19,964 bases of DNA from an uncultured Alcanivoracaceae bacterium (lineage in GTDB: Bacteria; Pseudomonadota; Gammaproteobacteria; Pseudomonadales; Alcanivoracaceae), in contig CALEAR010000395.1 in assembly GCA_937943665.1 (NCBI GenBank), forward strand, positions 1 to 19,964, in the 5' to 3' direction. Below are positions 1 through 6,826 of this stretch, one piece after another. Position 1 is the first letter of the stretch. Every line of letters begins with the position of its first letter. Under the pieces are notes generated by a model, which was not told the DNA's origin, made no database searches, and worked only from the letters and a program-made list of their open reading frames with translations. A program made the translations under genes and the position numbers.

Positions 1-60
1 GGACACCCTTGGTATTGATGCCTGTTAAGAGTACCCTAGTTGTTCAGTAAAGGATAAAAA

Positions 61-936
61 ATGCCAACATTGATTTACGATTATCATTGTCATACCACCG
101 CCTCTGATGGGGAGCTTTCCCCCACTGCTTTGGTTACGCTGGCGGCAAAAGAGGGAGTGCAAAGCCTGGCCATCACCGATCATGATACGGTGAGTGCCTA
201 TGAAGAAGCCTTGCCCGTGGCGCAATCCTTGGGGGTGGAATTGATCAGCGGCATTGAGCTCTCGGTGAAATGGCATAAGGTGGAACTACACCTTGTGGGG
301 TTAGGCATGGATCTTACAGCGCCCGAGTTTCAAGCTTTAGTGCAGCAACAAAAAGCCGCACGTCGAGAGCGTGCTAAAAAAATGGGCGAGCGCTTGGATA
401 AAGCCACAGGCCTTAAGGGCACCTACGAGGGTGTGTGCCAGCTGGCGGGTTCTCAGACACCTGGGCGGCCCCATTTTGCTCAATGGCTGGTGCAGCAAGG
501 CCAGGTGCGCGATATTGAGCATGCCTTTAATCGCTTTTTAAAGGCAGGGCAATCCGGTTATGTTAGCACCCCATGGGTCAGTATGTTTGAGGCGTTGGAG
601 GTGATCCAACAAAGCGGCGGGGTGAGTGTGATTGCCCATCCCATCCGTTACCGCTTAACCCGTATGAAGTTGCGGCGCTTGCTCACAGAGTTTTGTGAAC
701 ACGGCGGCCAAGGGTTAGAAGTGGCCTTACCGCGGCTGAATGCGCAACAAGAGGCGCTGCTTTATGAATGCATGGCGGATTTCCCCTTGGTGGCTTCGGG
801 CGGTTCAGATTTCCATAGCCCTAAGCAGGAGTGGTTAACCTTAGGCAAGATTCCACCCCTTAAAGAGGGTACACCTTTTGTGAGATCACACATTGAACCC
901 TTAAGGAATAATATAAGAGAGGCGAACCATGTCTAA
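61..936 (+). CDS. rnm: RNase AM / 3',5'-nucleotide bisphosphatase (PHP domain, YciV family)
   Basis: A 291-residue cytoplasmic PHP-family metallo-phosphoesterase. The metal ligands are visible: HCH at residues 9-11 with D16, TDHD at 39-42, the GIE motif with E66, GRPHFA at 135-140, AHP at 192-194 and GSDFH at 248-252. E. coli YciV/Rnm has this arrangement and acts as a 5'-3' exoribonuclease that trims rRNA 5' ends and removes 3'-phosphate from 3',5'-bisphosphate nucleotides; the function here is inferred from that family. The ATG at 61 follows AAGGA at 50-54. The stop overlaps yciO by 8 bases (929-936), so the two are probably translationally coupled, as the yciV-yciO adjacency in E. coli would suggest. 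Only 60 bases precede it; a poor sigma70-like pair (TTGGTA at 9-14, TACCCT at 32-37) is the best promoter I can see there. Confidence 0.9.
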   Translation: MPTLIYDYHCHTTASDGELSPTALVTLAAKEGVQSLAITDHDTVSAYEEALPVAQSLGVELISGIELSVKWHKVELHLVGLGMDLTAPEFQALVQQQKAARRERAKKMGERLDKATGLKGTYEGVCQLAGSQTPGRPHFAQWLVQQGQVRDIEHAFNRFLKAGQSGYVSTPWVSMFEALEVIQQSGGVSVIAHPIRYRLTRMKLRRLLTEFCEHGGQGLEVALPRLNAQQEALLYECMADFPLVASGGSDFHSPKQEWLTLGKIPPLKEGTPFVRSHIEPLRNNIREANHV

Positions 937-1552
937 TGTATTGCATATTCACCCAGAAACCCCTCAACCACGACTCATTCGCGAAGCGGTGGAGGTGATC
1001 CGCCAAGGTGGGCTTATTGTTTACCCCACAGATACCACTTACGCCATTGGTTGTGCGGTGGGCGAGAAGGCCGCATTAGATAGGCTTATTCGCTTGCGTC
1101 GTTTAGATAAAAAGCATGAATTTACCCTGTTGTGCCGTGATTTATCGGTGCTCTCTGTGTATGCCAAGGTGGCCAATACGGATTACCGCCTATTAAAAGC
1201 TCAAACCCCTGGGGCTTATACTTGGATTTTACGTGGCACCACTGAGGTGCCGCGCCGCCTAATGCACCCCAAAAAACGCACCATTGGTATTCGGGTGCCC
1301 GATAACGCCATTTGCCAAGCCCTGCTTGAGGAATACGGTGAGCCCATTATGACTTCCACCTTGTTGTTGCCCGATCATGAATATCCACTCACAGATCCGG
1401 TGGATATTGCCAACATGTTAGGCCATCAGGTGGATGTGATTATTGATGGTGGTTTTGGTGGCTTGGAAGAAACCACGGTAATCTCCTTGGCCGATGGCAC
1501 AGGCCCAGAGATTATTCGCGAGGGAGCAGGGCCCTTGGATGCGATTTATTAG
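929..1552 (+). CDS. yciO: YciO, Sua5/YrdC/YciO-family protein
   Basis: A 207-residue single-domain member of the Sua5/YrdC/YciO family, almost the length of E. coli YciO (206). It has the N-terminal YPTDTTYAIG stretch (about residues 32-41) that forms the nucleotide/threonylcarbamoyl-adenylate pocket, and the central TPGAYTWIL and IGIRVP segments. TsaC/Sua5 relatives make threonylcarbamoyl-AMP for the t6A37 modification of ANN-decoding tRNAs. Overall similarity and the rnm neighbour point to the YciO subgroup, whose physiological role is less settled than TsaC's. It lacks the extra C-terminal Sua5 domain. The ATG lies within the end of rnm, with a purine-rich AGAGAGG just upstream. An inverted repeat follows the stop codon. 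Confidence 0.88.
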   Translation: MSNVLHIHPETPQPRLIREAVEVIRQGGLIVYPTDTTYAIGCAVGEKAALDRLIRLRRLDKKHEFTLLCRDLSVLSVYAKVANTDYRLLKAQTPGAYTWILRGTTEVPRRLMHPKKRTIGIRVPDNAICQALLEEYGEPIMTSTLLLPDHEYPLTDPVDIANMLGHQVDVIIDGGFGGLEETTVISLADGTGPEIIREGAGPLDAIY

Positions 1553-1561
1553 GAATAGCTA

Positions 1562-1599
1562 GCTGAAGGCATTACGGATTCGCTATACTTCAGCGTTTT
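1562..1599 (+). terminator. Possible terminator between yciO and trpS
   Basis: GCTGAAG (1562-1568) pairs perfectly with CTTCAGC (1588-1594), followed by GTTTTAATTA. The loop is long (19 bases), so it may be a weak terminator. A good sigma70 -10 element, TATACT (1584-1589), overlaps the right arm and could start trpS transcription about 25 bases upstream of the gene; I see no convincing -35 for it. Confidence 0.4.
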
Positions 1600-1616
1600 A
1601 ATTATGTAACCAGTAA

Positions 1617-2843
1617 ATGGAGTCGGACTTGAGCGCCACTGTTTCTTCTCAACGTGTGTTATCCGGTATGCGCCCCACGGGGCATTTGCACCTCGGCCAT
1701 TACCATGGGGTGTTAAAAAACTGGGTGAAGTTACAACATGAATACGAGTGCATGTTCTTCGTGGCGGATTGGCATGCGCTCACCACTGAATATGAAAACC
1801 CACACGTGATCGAACAAAACGTGTGGAACATGGTAATTGATTGGCTAGCAGCTGGGGTGAGCCCCTCCGCGGCCACCATTTTTGTGCAATCTCAGGTGCC
1901 AGAACACGCTGAGTTGCATTTGCTCCTTTCCATGATGACCCCGCTAGGTTGGCTAGAACGTGTGCCCACCTATAAGGATCAGCAGGAGAAATTAAAAGAG
2001 AAAGATTTAGCCACCTATGGCTTTTTAGGGTACCCCTTGCTGCAAGCAGCGGATATTCTTATTTATCGCGCAGGGCTCGTGCCCGTGGGGGCCGACCAAG
2101 TGGCCCACGTGGAAATTACTCGTGAAGTGGCCCGCCGATTTAACCACTTATATGGCCGCGAGCCAGGCTTTGAAGAAGCGGTGGCGCTTGCGGTGCGCAA
2201 AATGGGTAAAAAAGCCAGCCGCATTTATCAAGATCTTCGCCGCAAGTACCAAGAGCAGGGGGATCACTCCGCGCTAGAAACAGCTAAAGCCTTAGTGATG
2301 GATCAGCAAAACATCACCCTAGGGGATCGCGAGCGTTTACTTGGGGATTTAGAAGGTGGTGGTAAGGTGATTTTGCCGGAGCCTCAATCTTTGCTTACCC
2401 CCGCATCGCGGATGCCGGGGCTAGATGGGCACAAGATGTCTCAGTCCTATGGCAACCACATTAGCTTGAGTGAAGAGCCGGCGGAGGGGGAGCGGCAGGT
2501 GCGTAGTATGCCCACGGACCCAGCCCGTGTACGCCGCACGGATCCAGGCACCCCAGAAAAGTGCCCCGTGTGAGAGCTGCATAAGGTGTACTCTGATGAG
2601 GACACTAAAAATTGGGTTTATGAGGGCTGCACCAGTGGTGGTATTGGCTGCTTAGATTGCAAAAAGCCCATTGTGGAAGCTATTCAAGAAGAACTTGAGC
2701 CCATTCGTCAGCGGGCACAGGAACATGAACGCAACCCCGATTTGGTGCGCAGTATCATTGCCGAAGGGAATGATGACGCCCGCGAAAAGGCCCGAGCCAC
2801 TTTAAAAGAAGTGCGCTCTGCCATGGGTTTGAGCTACCGATAA
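1617..2843 (+). CDS. trpS: Tryptophanyl-tRNA synthetase, reading frame interrupted by one in-frame UGA
   Basis: Class I tryptophanyl-tRNA synthetase that charges tRNA-Trp. The Rossmann catalytic part is intact: PTGHLHLGHY with the HIGH-type HLGH at residues 25-28, and a KMSKS-type KMSQS at 273-277. The frame then meets TGA at codon 319 (2571-2573) and continues with no frame change for 89 more codons to TAA at 2841-2843. The continuation is clearly TrpRS: CPV-stop-ELHKVYSD, then GC-TSGGIGC-LDC. Cysteines at codons 316, 339, 346 and 349 give exactly C-x22-C-x6-C-x2-C, the [4Fe-4S] motif described for Thermotoga maritima TrpRS. From memory, Pseudomonas-type enzymes have Trp at codon 319 (CPVW), so TGG to TGA explains it. 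The ATG at 1617 has no Shine-Dalgarno; TTG at 1629 has GGAG six bases upstream and may be the true start. It could be a nonsense allele, a sequencing error or a recoded gene. Confidence 0.85.
2571..2573 (+). other. In-frame UGA codon inside trpS
   Basis: TGA in the same frame as both the catalytic and the C-terminal parts of trpS, three residues after the first cysteine of the iron-sulphur motif. The next base is G. Since scpA, scpB, mnmA and ftsK in this window all end with TGA, the genome uses UGA as a normal stop. Confidence 0.95.
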
Positions 2844-2858
2844 TGCCTAGGGCCATGT

Positions 2859-3701
2859 ATGGAAAGTGCGGCAGTAAAGGATACAGCTGAACAAATTCCC
2901 TTGGGGTTACTGTATGGCGAAGCCATCACAGAAGTTCCTCAGGATTTGTACATACCTCCCGATGCCCTCGAAGTGATTCTTGAATCCTTTGAAGGGCCTT
3001 TGGATTTGCTGCTGTATCTTATTCGTAAGCAGAACTTGGATATCCTCACCATTTCTGTGGCCGAGATCACTGAACAGTACATGGCTTATATCGATATGAT
3101 GGAAGCCGCTAATTTTGAATTGGCGGCGGAATATTTAGTGATGGCCGCTTGGTTGGGGGAAATTAAATCCCGCAGCTTGTTGCCTCGCCCCGCTAAGGAT
3201 GAGGAAGACGATGGCTTAGACCCCCGTGCGGAGCTTATTCGTCGCCTACAGGAGTACGAGCAATTTAAAAAGGCGGCGGAGGATCTTGATGAATTGCCCC
3301 GGCAAGAGCGAGATACTTTTGAGGCCCAAGCTTACACCGCCAAAGAGACCAACACCATTTTGCTCGCCGAAGCCACCCTAGAAGAGCTATTAACGGCTTT
3401 TCGTGGCTTGCTACAGCGAGCGGAGCTTTATGAAAGCCACCAGATCACCCGAGAGCCTCTTTCCACACGAGAGCGCATGTCCAAGGTGCTAGAACGCTTA
3501 CAAGGCAAGCAGTTTGTATCCTTTGTTAAGTTGTTCACCGTGGAAGAGGGGCGAGCGGGGGTAGTGGTTACTTTTTTAGCCATTATGGAGCTGGTTAAAA
3601 ATCAGTTAATTGAGCTGGTGCAAAGTGAGTTCGGCGCCCCTATTCATGTGCGCACGCGCATGGATGAGGCAATTTACGAAGGGGGTGATGATGCTCTCTG
3701 A
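2859..3701 (+). CDS. scpA: Segregation and condensation protein A (kleisin)
   Basis: A 280-residue kleisin that bridges the heads of the Smc dimer and binds ScpB, forming the Smc-ScpAB condensin that organises and separates replicated chromosomes. The family hallmark FEGPLDLLLYLI starts at residue 44, followed by QNLDI and AAEYLVMAAWL; an acidic, charged linker lies around residues 105-125, and the C-terminal winged-helix part (FLAIMELVKNQLI) is complete. The start ATG at 2859 lies 15 bases after the trpS stop, with a modest AGGG at 2849-2852. It overlaps scpB by 11 bases. Having ScpAB implies a bacterium that does not rely on MukBEF, which helps place the organism outside the enterobacterial and Vibrio groups. 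Confidence 0.95.
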   Translation: MESAAVKDTAEQIPLGLLYGEAITEVPQDLYIPPDALEVILESFEGPLDLLLYLIRKQNLDILTISVAEITEQYMAYIDMMEAANFELAAEYLVMAAWLGEIKSRSLLPRPAKDEEDDGLDPRAELIRRLQEYEQFKKAAEDLDELPRQERDTFEAQAYTAKETNTILLAEATLEELLTAFRGLLQRAELYESHQITREPLSTRERMSKVLERLQGKQFVSFVKLFTVEEGRAGVVVTFLAIMELVKNQLIELVQSEFGAPIHVRTRMDEAIYEGGDDAL

Positions 3702-4491
3702 TGCGCAAAACACCCTTGAATATATTCTTGAAGCGGCTTTATTTGCTGCGGATAAACCCCTTTCGGTGGAAAAACTCCGGGATTTATTCGAGGAAAACGC
3801 TCAGCCTAGCGCACAGGAGATACAGCAAGCCCTTCAGGCCTTGCAACAGCGCTATGATAAAGGCGGTGTGGAGCTCATTAAGGTAGCCAGTGGTTACCGC
3901 TTTCAAACCCGCGCTGAATGGGCGCCTTGGGTGCAAAAGCTTTGGGAGGAAAAACCACCACGGCTTAGCCGTGCGGTACTAGAAACCCTGGCGCTAATGG
4001 CCTATCGACAGCCCATTACCCGCGGGGAAATTGAGGAAATTCGTGGGGTGGCGGTGAGCAGCCAAATTGTGCGTACCCTAGTGGAGCGTGGTTGGGTGCG
4101 CGTGGTGGGCCACAAAGAGGTGCCAGGCAGGCCTGCACTTTATGCCACCACCAATGAGTTTTTGGATTACTTTAATTTATCGAGCCTAGAAGATCTGCCC
4201 ACTCTTGCGGAGCTAGAAGCCATTACCCTGGCGGAAGAAAGCGAGAAACAGGCCGCGGAGGCAGCGGCGGCAGAACAAAAGGCCAAAAACGCTCAACACA
4301 GTGATGTAAATCACGCTAACATAGAGACATCCGATGCATTGGATCCATTGGATGATCTTGATATGGAGGCCGTTGATTCAGTTCTAAAAGAATTTGATCA
4401 ACGATTTAAAGCTAACCAATCTTTTCAACCGGAAGATGAACAGGAAGCGAGGAGTGCAAACTCATCGCTGGAGCCTCAGGAAAATGACTGA
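3691..4491 (+). CDS. scpB: Segregation and condensation protein B
   Basis: A 266-residue ScpB, the paired winged-helix partner of ScpA in the Smc complex. The core (residues 1 to about 180) carries the family features: ILEAALFAADKPLS near the N terminus, LETLALMAYRQPITRGEIEEIRGV in the second winged helix, and GRPALYATT near its end. The remaining 80 or so residues form an Ala/Glu/Asp-rich, low-complexity tail, probably disordered. I chose ATG 3691 because AGGGGG sits at a workable spacing; the adjacent ATG at 3688 would add one Met and is almost as likely. Longer frames reaching back into scpA are not credible starts. The stop (TGA) overlaps rluB by 8 bases. Confidence 0.93.
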   Translation: MLSDAQNTLEYILEAALFAADKPLSVEKLRDLFEENAQPSAQEIQQALQALQQRYDKGGVELIKVASGYRFQTRAEWAPWVQKLWEEKPPRLSRAVLETLALMAYRQPITRGEIEEIRGVAVSSQIVRTLVERGWVRVVGHKEVPGRPALYATTNEFLDYFNLSSLEDLPTLAELEAITLAEESEKQAAEAAAAEQKAKNAQHSDVNHANIETSDALDPLDDLDMEAVDSVLKEFDQRFKANQSFQPEDEQEARSANSSLEPQEND

Positions 4492-5323
4492 AAAGCTACA
4501 AAAAGTATTGGCACGCGTGGGTTTAGGCTCGCGCCGTGAAATTGAAACTTGGATTAGTGCCGGCCGCGTATCTGTTAATGGTACAGTGGCTACCTTGGGG
4601 GATAGGGTGAGTGCAGAAGACCTTATTCGTGTGGATGGCAAAATAATAAGAACCGTTAAGGAAGAAGAAGTGGCACGTCGTATTATTATGTATCACAAGC
4701 CTGCGGGGGAGGTGTGCTCACGCAACGATCCTCAAGGACGCCCCACAGTGTTTGATAACCTACCACGCTTGCGCAATATGCGTTGGGTGTTCGTGGGCCG
4801 TTTAGATATTAATACCTCTGGGCGGTTGCTCTTCACCACTGATGGTGAATTAGCCCATCGCTTAATGCACCCCTCAAATGAGTTTGTGCGTGAATACGCA
4901 GTGCGTATTTTTGGCAAGCTCACGGAAGAACAAAAGAAAGCCCTCACCACAGGGGTGGAGCTTGAGGATGGCTTATCGAAGTTTGCCACCTTAGAAGAAG
5001 CTGGCGGTGGGGAAGAATCAGCCAACCAGTGGTATAAGGTGACACTGTTAGGCGGCAAATACCGTGAAGTGCGTCGTTTGTTTGCCTCGCAAGGCTATGA
5101 GGTATCGCGCCTGATTCGTATACGCTTTGGTGATATTAAGCTGCCGCCGCAATTACGTTTGGGCCGCTGGATGGAGCTTGAACCTGAGGAAGTGGAGCGC
5201 ATTGCTGGCAGTGTGCAGTTAAAGTCCAAACAATATACTGGGCTTTATGGGCGGGCTCGATTACGTGCACAGCGCACCTCCCGTCGCCCTCCGCGTACGC
5301 GCAGGAATCCGTACCGCCGCTAA
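4484..5323 (+). CDS. rluB: 23S rRNA pseudouridine(2605) synthase
   Basis: A 279-residue RsuA/RluB-family pseudouridine synthase. An S4 RNA-binding domain occupies roughly residues 1-60 (VLARVGLGSRREIETWI, GRVSVNG). The catalytic motif GRLDINTSGRLLF places the nucleophilic Asp at residue 108. Later family motifs include EYAVRI and GKYREVRRLF. The tail from about residue 250 is very rich in Arg, Pro and Lys, which is usual for RluB and likely binds rRNA. E. coli RluB makes pseudouridine 2605 in the peptidyl-transferase region of 23S rRNA; RluF/RsuA are the alternatives, but length, the basic tail and the scpAB neighbourhood favour RluB. The start ATG overlaps the scpB end and follows CAGGAAA. 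Confidence 0.92.
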   Translation: MTEKLQKVLARVGLGSRREIETWISAGRVSVNGTVATLGDRVSAEDLIRVDGKIIRTVKEEEVARRIIMYHKPAGEVCSRNDPQGRPTVFDNLPRLRNMRWVFVGRLDINTSGRLLFTTDGELAHRLMHPSNEFVREYAVRIFGKLTEEQKKALTTGVELEDGLSKFATLEEAGGGEESANQWYKVTLLGGKYREVRRLFASQGYEVSRLIRIRFGDIKLPPQLRLGRWMELEPEEVERIAGSVQLKSKQYTGLYGRARLRAQRTSRRPPRTRRNPYRR

Positions 5324-5338
5324 CCTTAATTTGCACAT

Positions 5339-5346
5339 AAGGAGGT
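5339..5346 (+). promoter_or_regulatory. Strong ribosome binding site that fixes the nfeD start
   Basis: AAGGAGGT is a full match to the anti-Shine-Dalgarno complement and sits four bases ahead of ATG 5351. The in-frame GTG at 5345 lies within this site and therefore cannot be the start. Confidence 0.85.
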
Positions 5347-5350
5347 GCAA

Positions 5351-5809
5351 ATGGTGTTCAGTAGCTATGTGTTTTGGCTAATTTTTGCCATGGTACTCAT
5401 TATTTCAGAAACCCTGCTAATGAGCTTTGTGGCGGTATTCTTTGGCCTGGGCGCCCTCATTGTGGGGGTGCTCACTTGGCTTGGGCTCATGTCCTCTTTG
5501 CCGTGGCAGCTAGCAGGTTTTGCTGGTTTTAGTGTGGCCTTGCTATTTATTGCCCGCGGCCGTTTTCAGGAAGTGTTCAAAGGCGATGTGGTGCCAGCAA
5601 GCAGCCAAGATGCCTCGGATCTTATTGGCCAACGAGTGGAGGTACTCACCCCCTTTGAACAAGGTAAGGGTGTGGTGTTCTTCCGCGGAGCACGTTGGAC
5701 CGCCTATAGCGATGAGCCATTGGTTCCAAATACATCCGCATGGATTGTGGATCACACCAGTATCACTTTAACCGTAAGCAGTACCAACCCTAACCAAAAG
5801 AATAAGTAG
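5351..5809 (+). CDS. Short NfeD-family membrane protein (stomatin partner)
   Basis: A 152-residue membrane protein of the short NfeD (NfeD1b) type. Three hydrophobic segments cover roughly residues 6-26, 28-46 and 52-68, then a soluble C-terminal domain (about 75-145) with the OB-fold NfeD pattern: DLIGQRVEVLTPF, GKGVVFFRGARWTAYSDEP, and the valine/isoleucine-rich end. It lacks the N-terminal serine-protease domain of long NfeD proteins. Genes of this type almost always precede a stomatin gene, and here qmcA follows after 9 bases, so the two should be made together and are likely to act as a membrane microdomain or quality-control pair. E. coli YbbK/YbbJ (QmcA/NfeD) is the parallel. The biochemical role is not established. 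Confidence 0.88.
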   Translation: MVFSSYVFWLIFAMVLIISETLLMSFVAVFFGLGALIVGVLTWLGLMSSLPWQLAGFAGFSVALLFIARGRFQEVFKGDVVPASSQDASDLIGQRVEVLTPFEQGKGVVFFRGARWTAYSDEPLVPNTSAWIVDHTSITLTVSSTNPNQKNK

Positions 5810-5818
5810 GAGAGGCTC

Positions 5819-6745
5819 ATGGAATTTGGCATTATGTTCACGTTTTTACTTGTGGTTTTTGCGGTGGTGGCCATTGCGAAAACCGCCCGTGTGGTGCCCC
5901 AGCGCAATGCCTTTGTGGTAGAGCGACTCGGAAAATACTCCAAAACCTTGGAGGCAGGCTTTCATATTTTAATTCCCTTCATTGATAAAGTGGCGTATCG
6001 CCATACCCTTAAGGAAGAGGTGATTGATGTTCCCCGCCAAATGTGCGTCACCAAGGATAATATCCAAGTGGTGGTGGATGGGGTGGTGTACCTGCAAGTG
6101 ATGGATCCTCATGCGGCCAGCTATGGGATTAATGATTACCGCTATGCTGCCACTCAGCTGGCACAAACCACCTTGCGTTCTGTGGTGGGCAAAATCGAAC
6201 TCGATAAAACCTTTGAAGAGCGCGAAAGCATTAACCAACAGGTGGTGCAAGCCTTAGATGAAGCAGCAGAGCCTTGGGGTGTGAAGGTATTGCGGTATGA
6301 AATTGCTGATATTGAATTGCCGGCCACCATTCAAGATGCCCTAGAAAAGCAAATGCGTGCAGAGCGTGAGCGCCGCGCCATGGTGGCCCAATCTGAAGGG
6401 GAGCGCCAAGCAAGAATTAACGTTTCTGAGGGGGAGCGCCAAGAGGTAATAAACCACTCTGAGGCGGAGAAAATGCGCCAGATTAACGAGGCAGAAGGGC
6501 GTGCACGTGAAATTCTGCTAATTGCTGACGCCACTGCACGAGGTCTTGAACGTGTGGCTCAAGCCATTAATCAGGAAGGCGGCAAGGAAGCGGTTTCCTT
6601 ACGAGTGGCAGAGCAGTACGTGAAGGAATTTGGCAAGTTGGCACAAACCAATAATACCATGATACTGCCCGCTGAACTCACCGATATTGGCAGCGCTGTG
6701 GCAGCCATCACTACCACCTTAAGCAAGGTAAAACCCTCATCTTAA
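5819..6745 (+). CDS. qmcA: Stomatin/prohibitin-family membrane protein QmcA
   Basis: A 308-residue SPFH (stomatin/prohibitin/flotillin/HflKC) protein, close to E. coli QmcA (305). An N-terminal membrane anchor covers residues 2-20. The SPFH core follows: VVPQRNAFVVERLGKYSKTL, AGFHILIPFIDKVAYRH, TKDNIQVVVDGVVYLQVMD and LRSVVGKIELDKTFEER. Next comes an Ala/Glu/Arg-rich coiled coil (about 180-240) built from 11-residue repeats, and a C-terminal tail. The family assembles large oligomeric rings at the inner membrane and is linked to FtsH proteolysis and membrane organisation. The start ATG follows AGGAGAGG. It is the last gene of the plus-strand run that begins at rnm; a hairpin terminator lies 14 bases after the stop. 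Confidence 0.92.
   Translation: MEFGIMFTFLLVVFAVVAIAKTARVVPQRNAFVVERLGKYSKTLEAGFHILIPFIDKVAYRHTLKEEVIDVPRQMCVTKDNIQVVVDGVVYLQVMDPHAASYGINDYRYAATQLAQTTLRSVVGKIELDKTFEERESINQQVVQALDEAAEPWGVKVLRYEIADIELPATIQDALEKQMRAERERRAMVAQSEGERQARINVSEGERQEVINHSEAEKMRQINEAEGRAREILLIADATARGLERVAQAINQEGGKEAVSLRVAEQYVKEFGKLAQTNNTMILPAELTDIGSAVAAITTTLSKVKPSS
6392..6523 (+). repeat. Four in-frame 33-base repeats coding an 11-residue coiled-coil unit in qmcA
   Basis: Successive units read SEGERQARINV, SEGERQEVINH, SEAEKMRQINE and AEGRAREILLI (residues 192-235). The first two are nearly identical at the DNA level over 19 bases (6392-6410 and 6425-6443). An 11-residue period is a hendecad coiled coil, typical of stomatin/flotillin proteins, so this is probably structural rather than a recent expansion. 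Confidence 0.75.
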
Positions 6746-6758
6746 GGTGCTTTTCTCC

Positions 6759-6792
6759 AAGCCCCCTTGCCACCGGCATGTGGGGCTTTATT
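6759..6792 (+). terminator. Rho-independent terminator after qmcA
   Basis: AAGCCCC (6759-6765) pairs with GGGGCTT (6782-6788). An inner stem (TGCC with GGCA around the loop ACC at 6772-6774) extends it, and TATT follows, making a T-rich tail. It ends the rnm-to-qmcA run. Confidence 0.7.
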
Positions 6793-6794
6793 AT
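6767..6794 (+). promoter_or_regulatory. Candidate sigma70 promoter for ddh, nested in the qmcA terminator
   Basis: TTGCCA (6767-6772, 5 of 6 matches to the -35 consensus), a 16-base spacer, and TATTAT (6789-6794, 5 of 6 to the -10). A start near 6801 would leave a leader of about 25 bases before the ddh ATG. The -35 lies in the hairpin loop region and the -10 is the terminator's T-rich tail. Confidence 0.5.
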
Positions 6795-6826
6795 GTGCAA
6801 AATGTTTTATGTTGAGAGGAGGCAAT

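Noticed and set aside
2571..2594. UGA in trpS as a selenocysteine codon
   Set aside because: The only structure right after it is a 4-base stem (AGAG with CTCT, 2573-2576 and 2591-2594), far below a bacterial SECIS, and the position is not one of the cluster cysteines.
1617..2843. A genetic code in which UGA means Trp throughout
   Set aside because: At least four other genes here (scpA, scpB, mnmA, ftsK) end in TGA, with TGA shared with the next start at ftsK/lolA and scpB/rluB.
4394..4483. 30-codon N-terminal extension of RluB reaching into scpB
   Set aside because: RluB proteins start at the S4 domain; ATG 4484 has a good ribosome site and overlaps the scpB stop as expected.
6392..6523. 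Recent tandem expansion in qmcA
   Set aside because: The 11-residue units vary and match the hendecad coiled coil expected in this family, so they are structural; only the first two share long identity.
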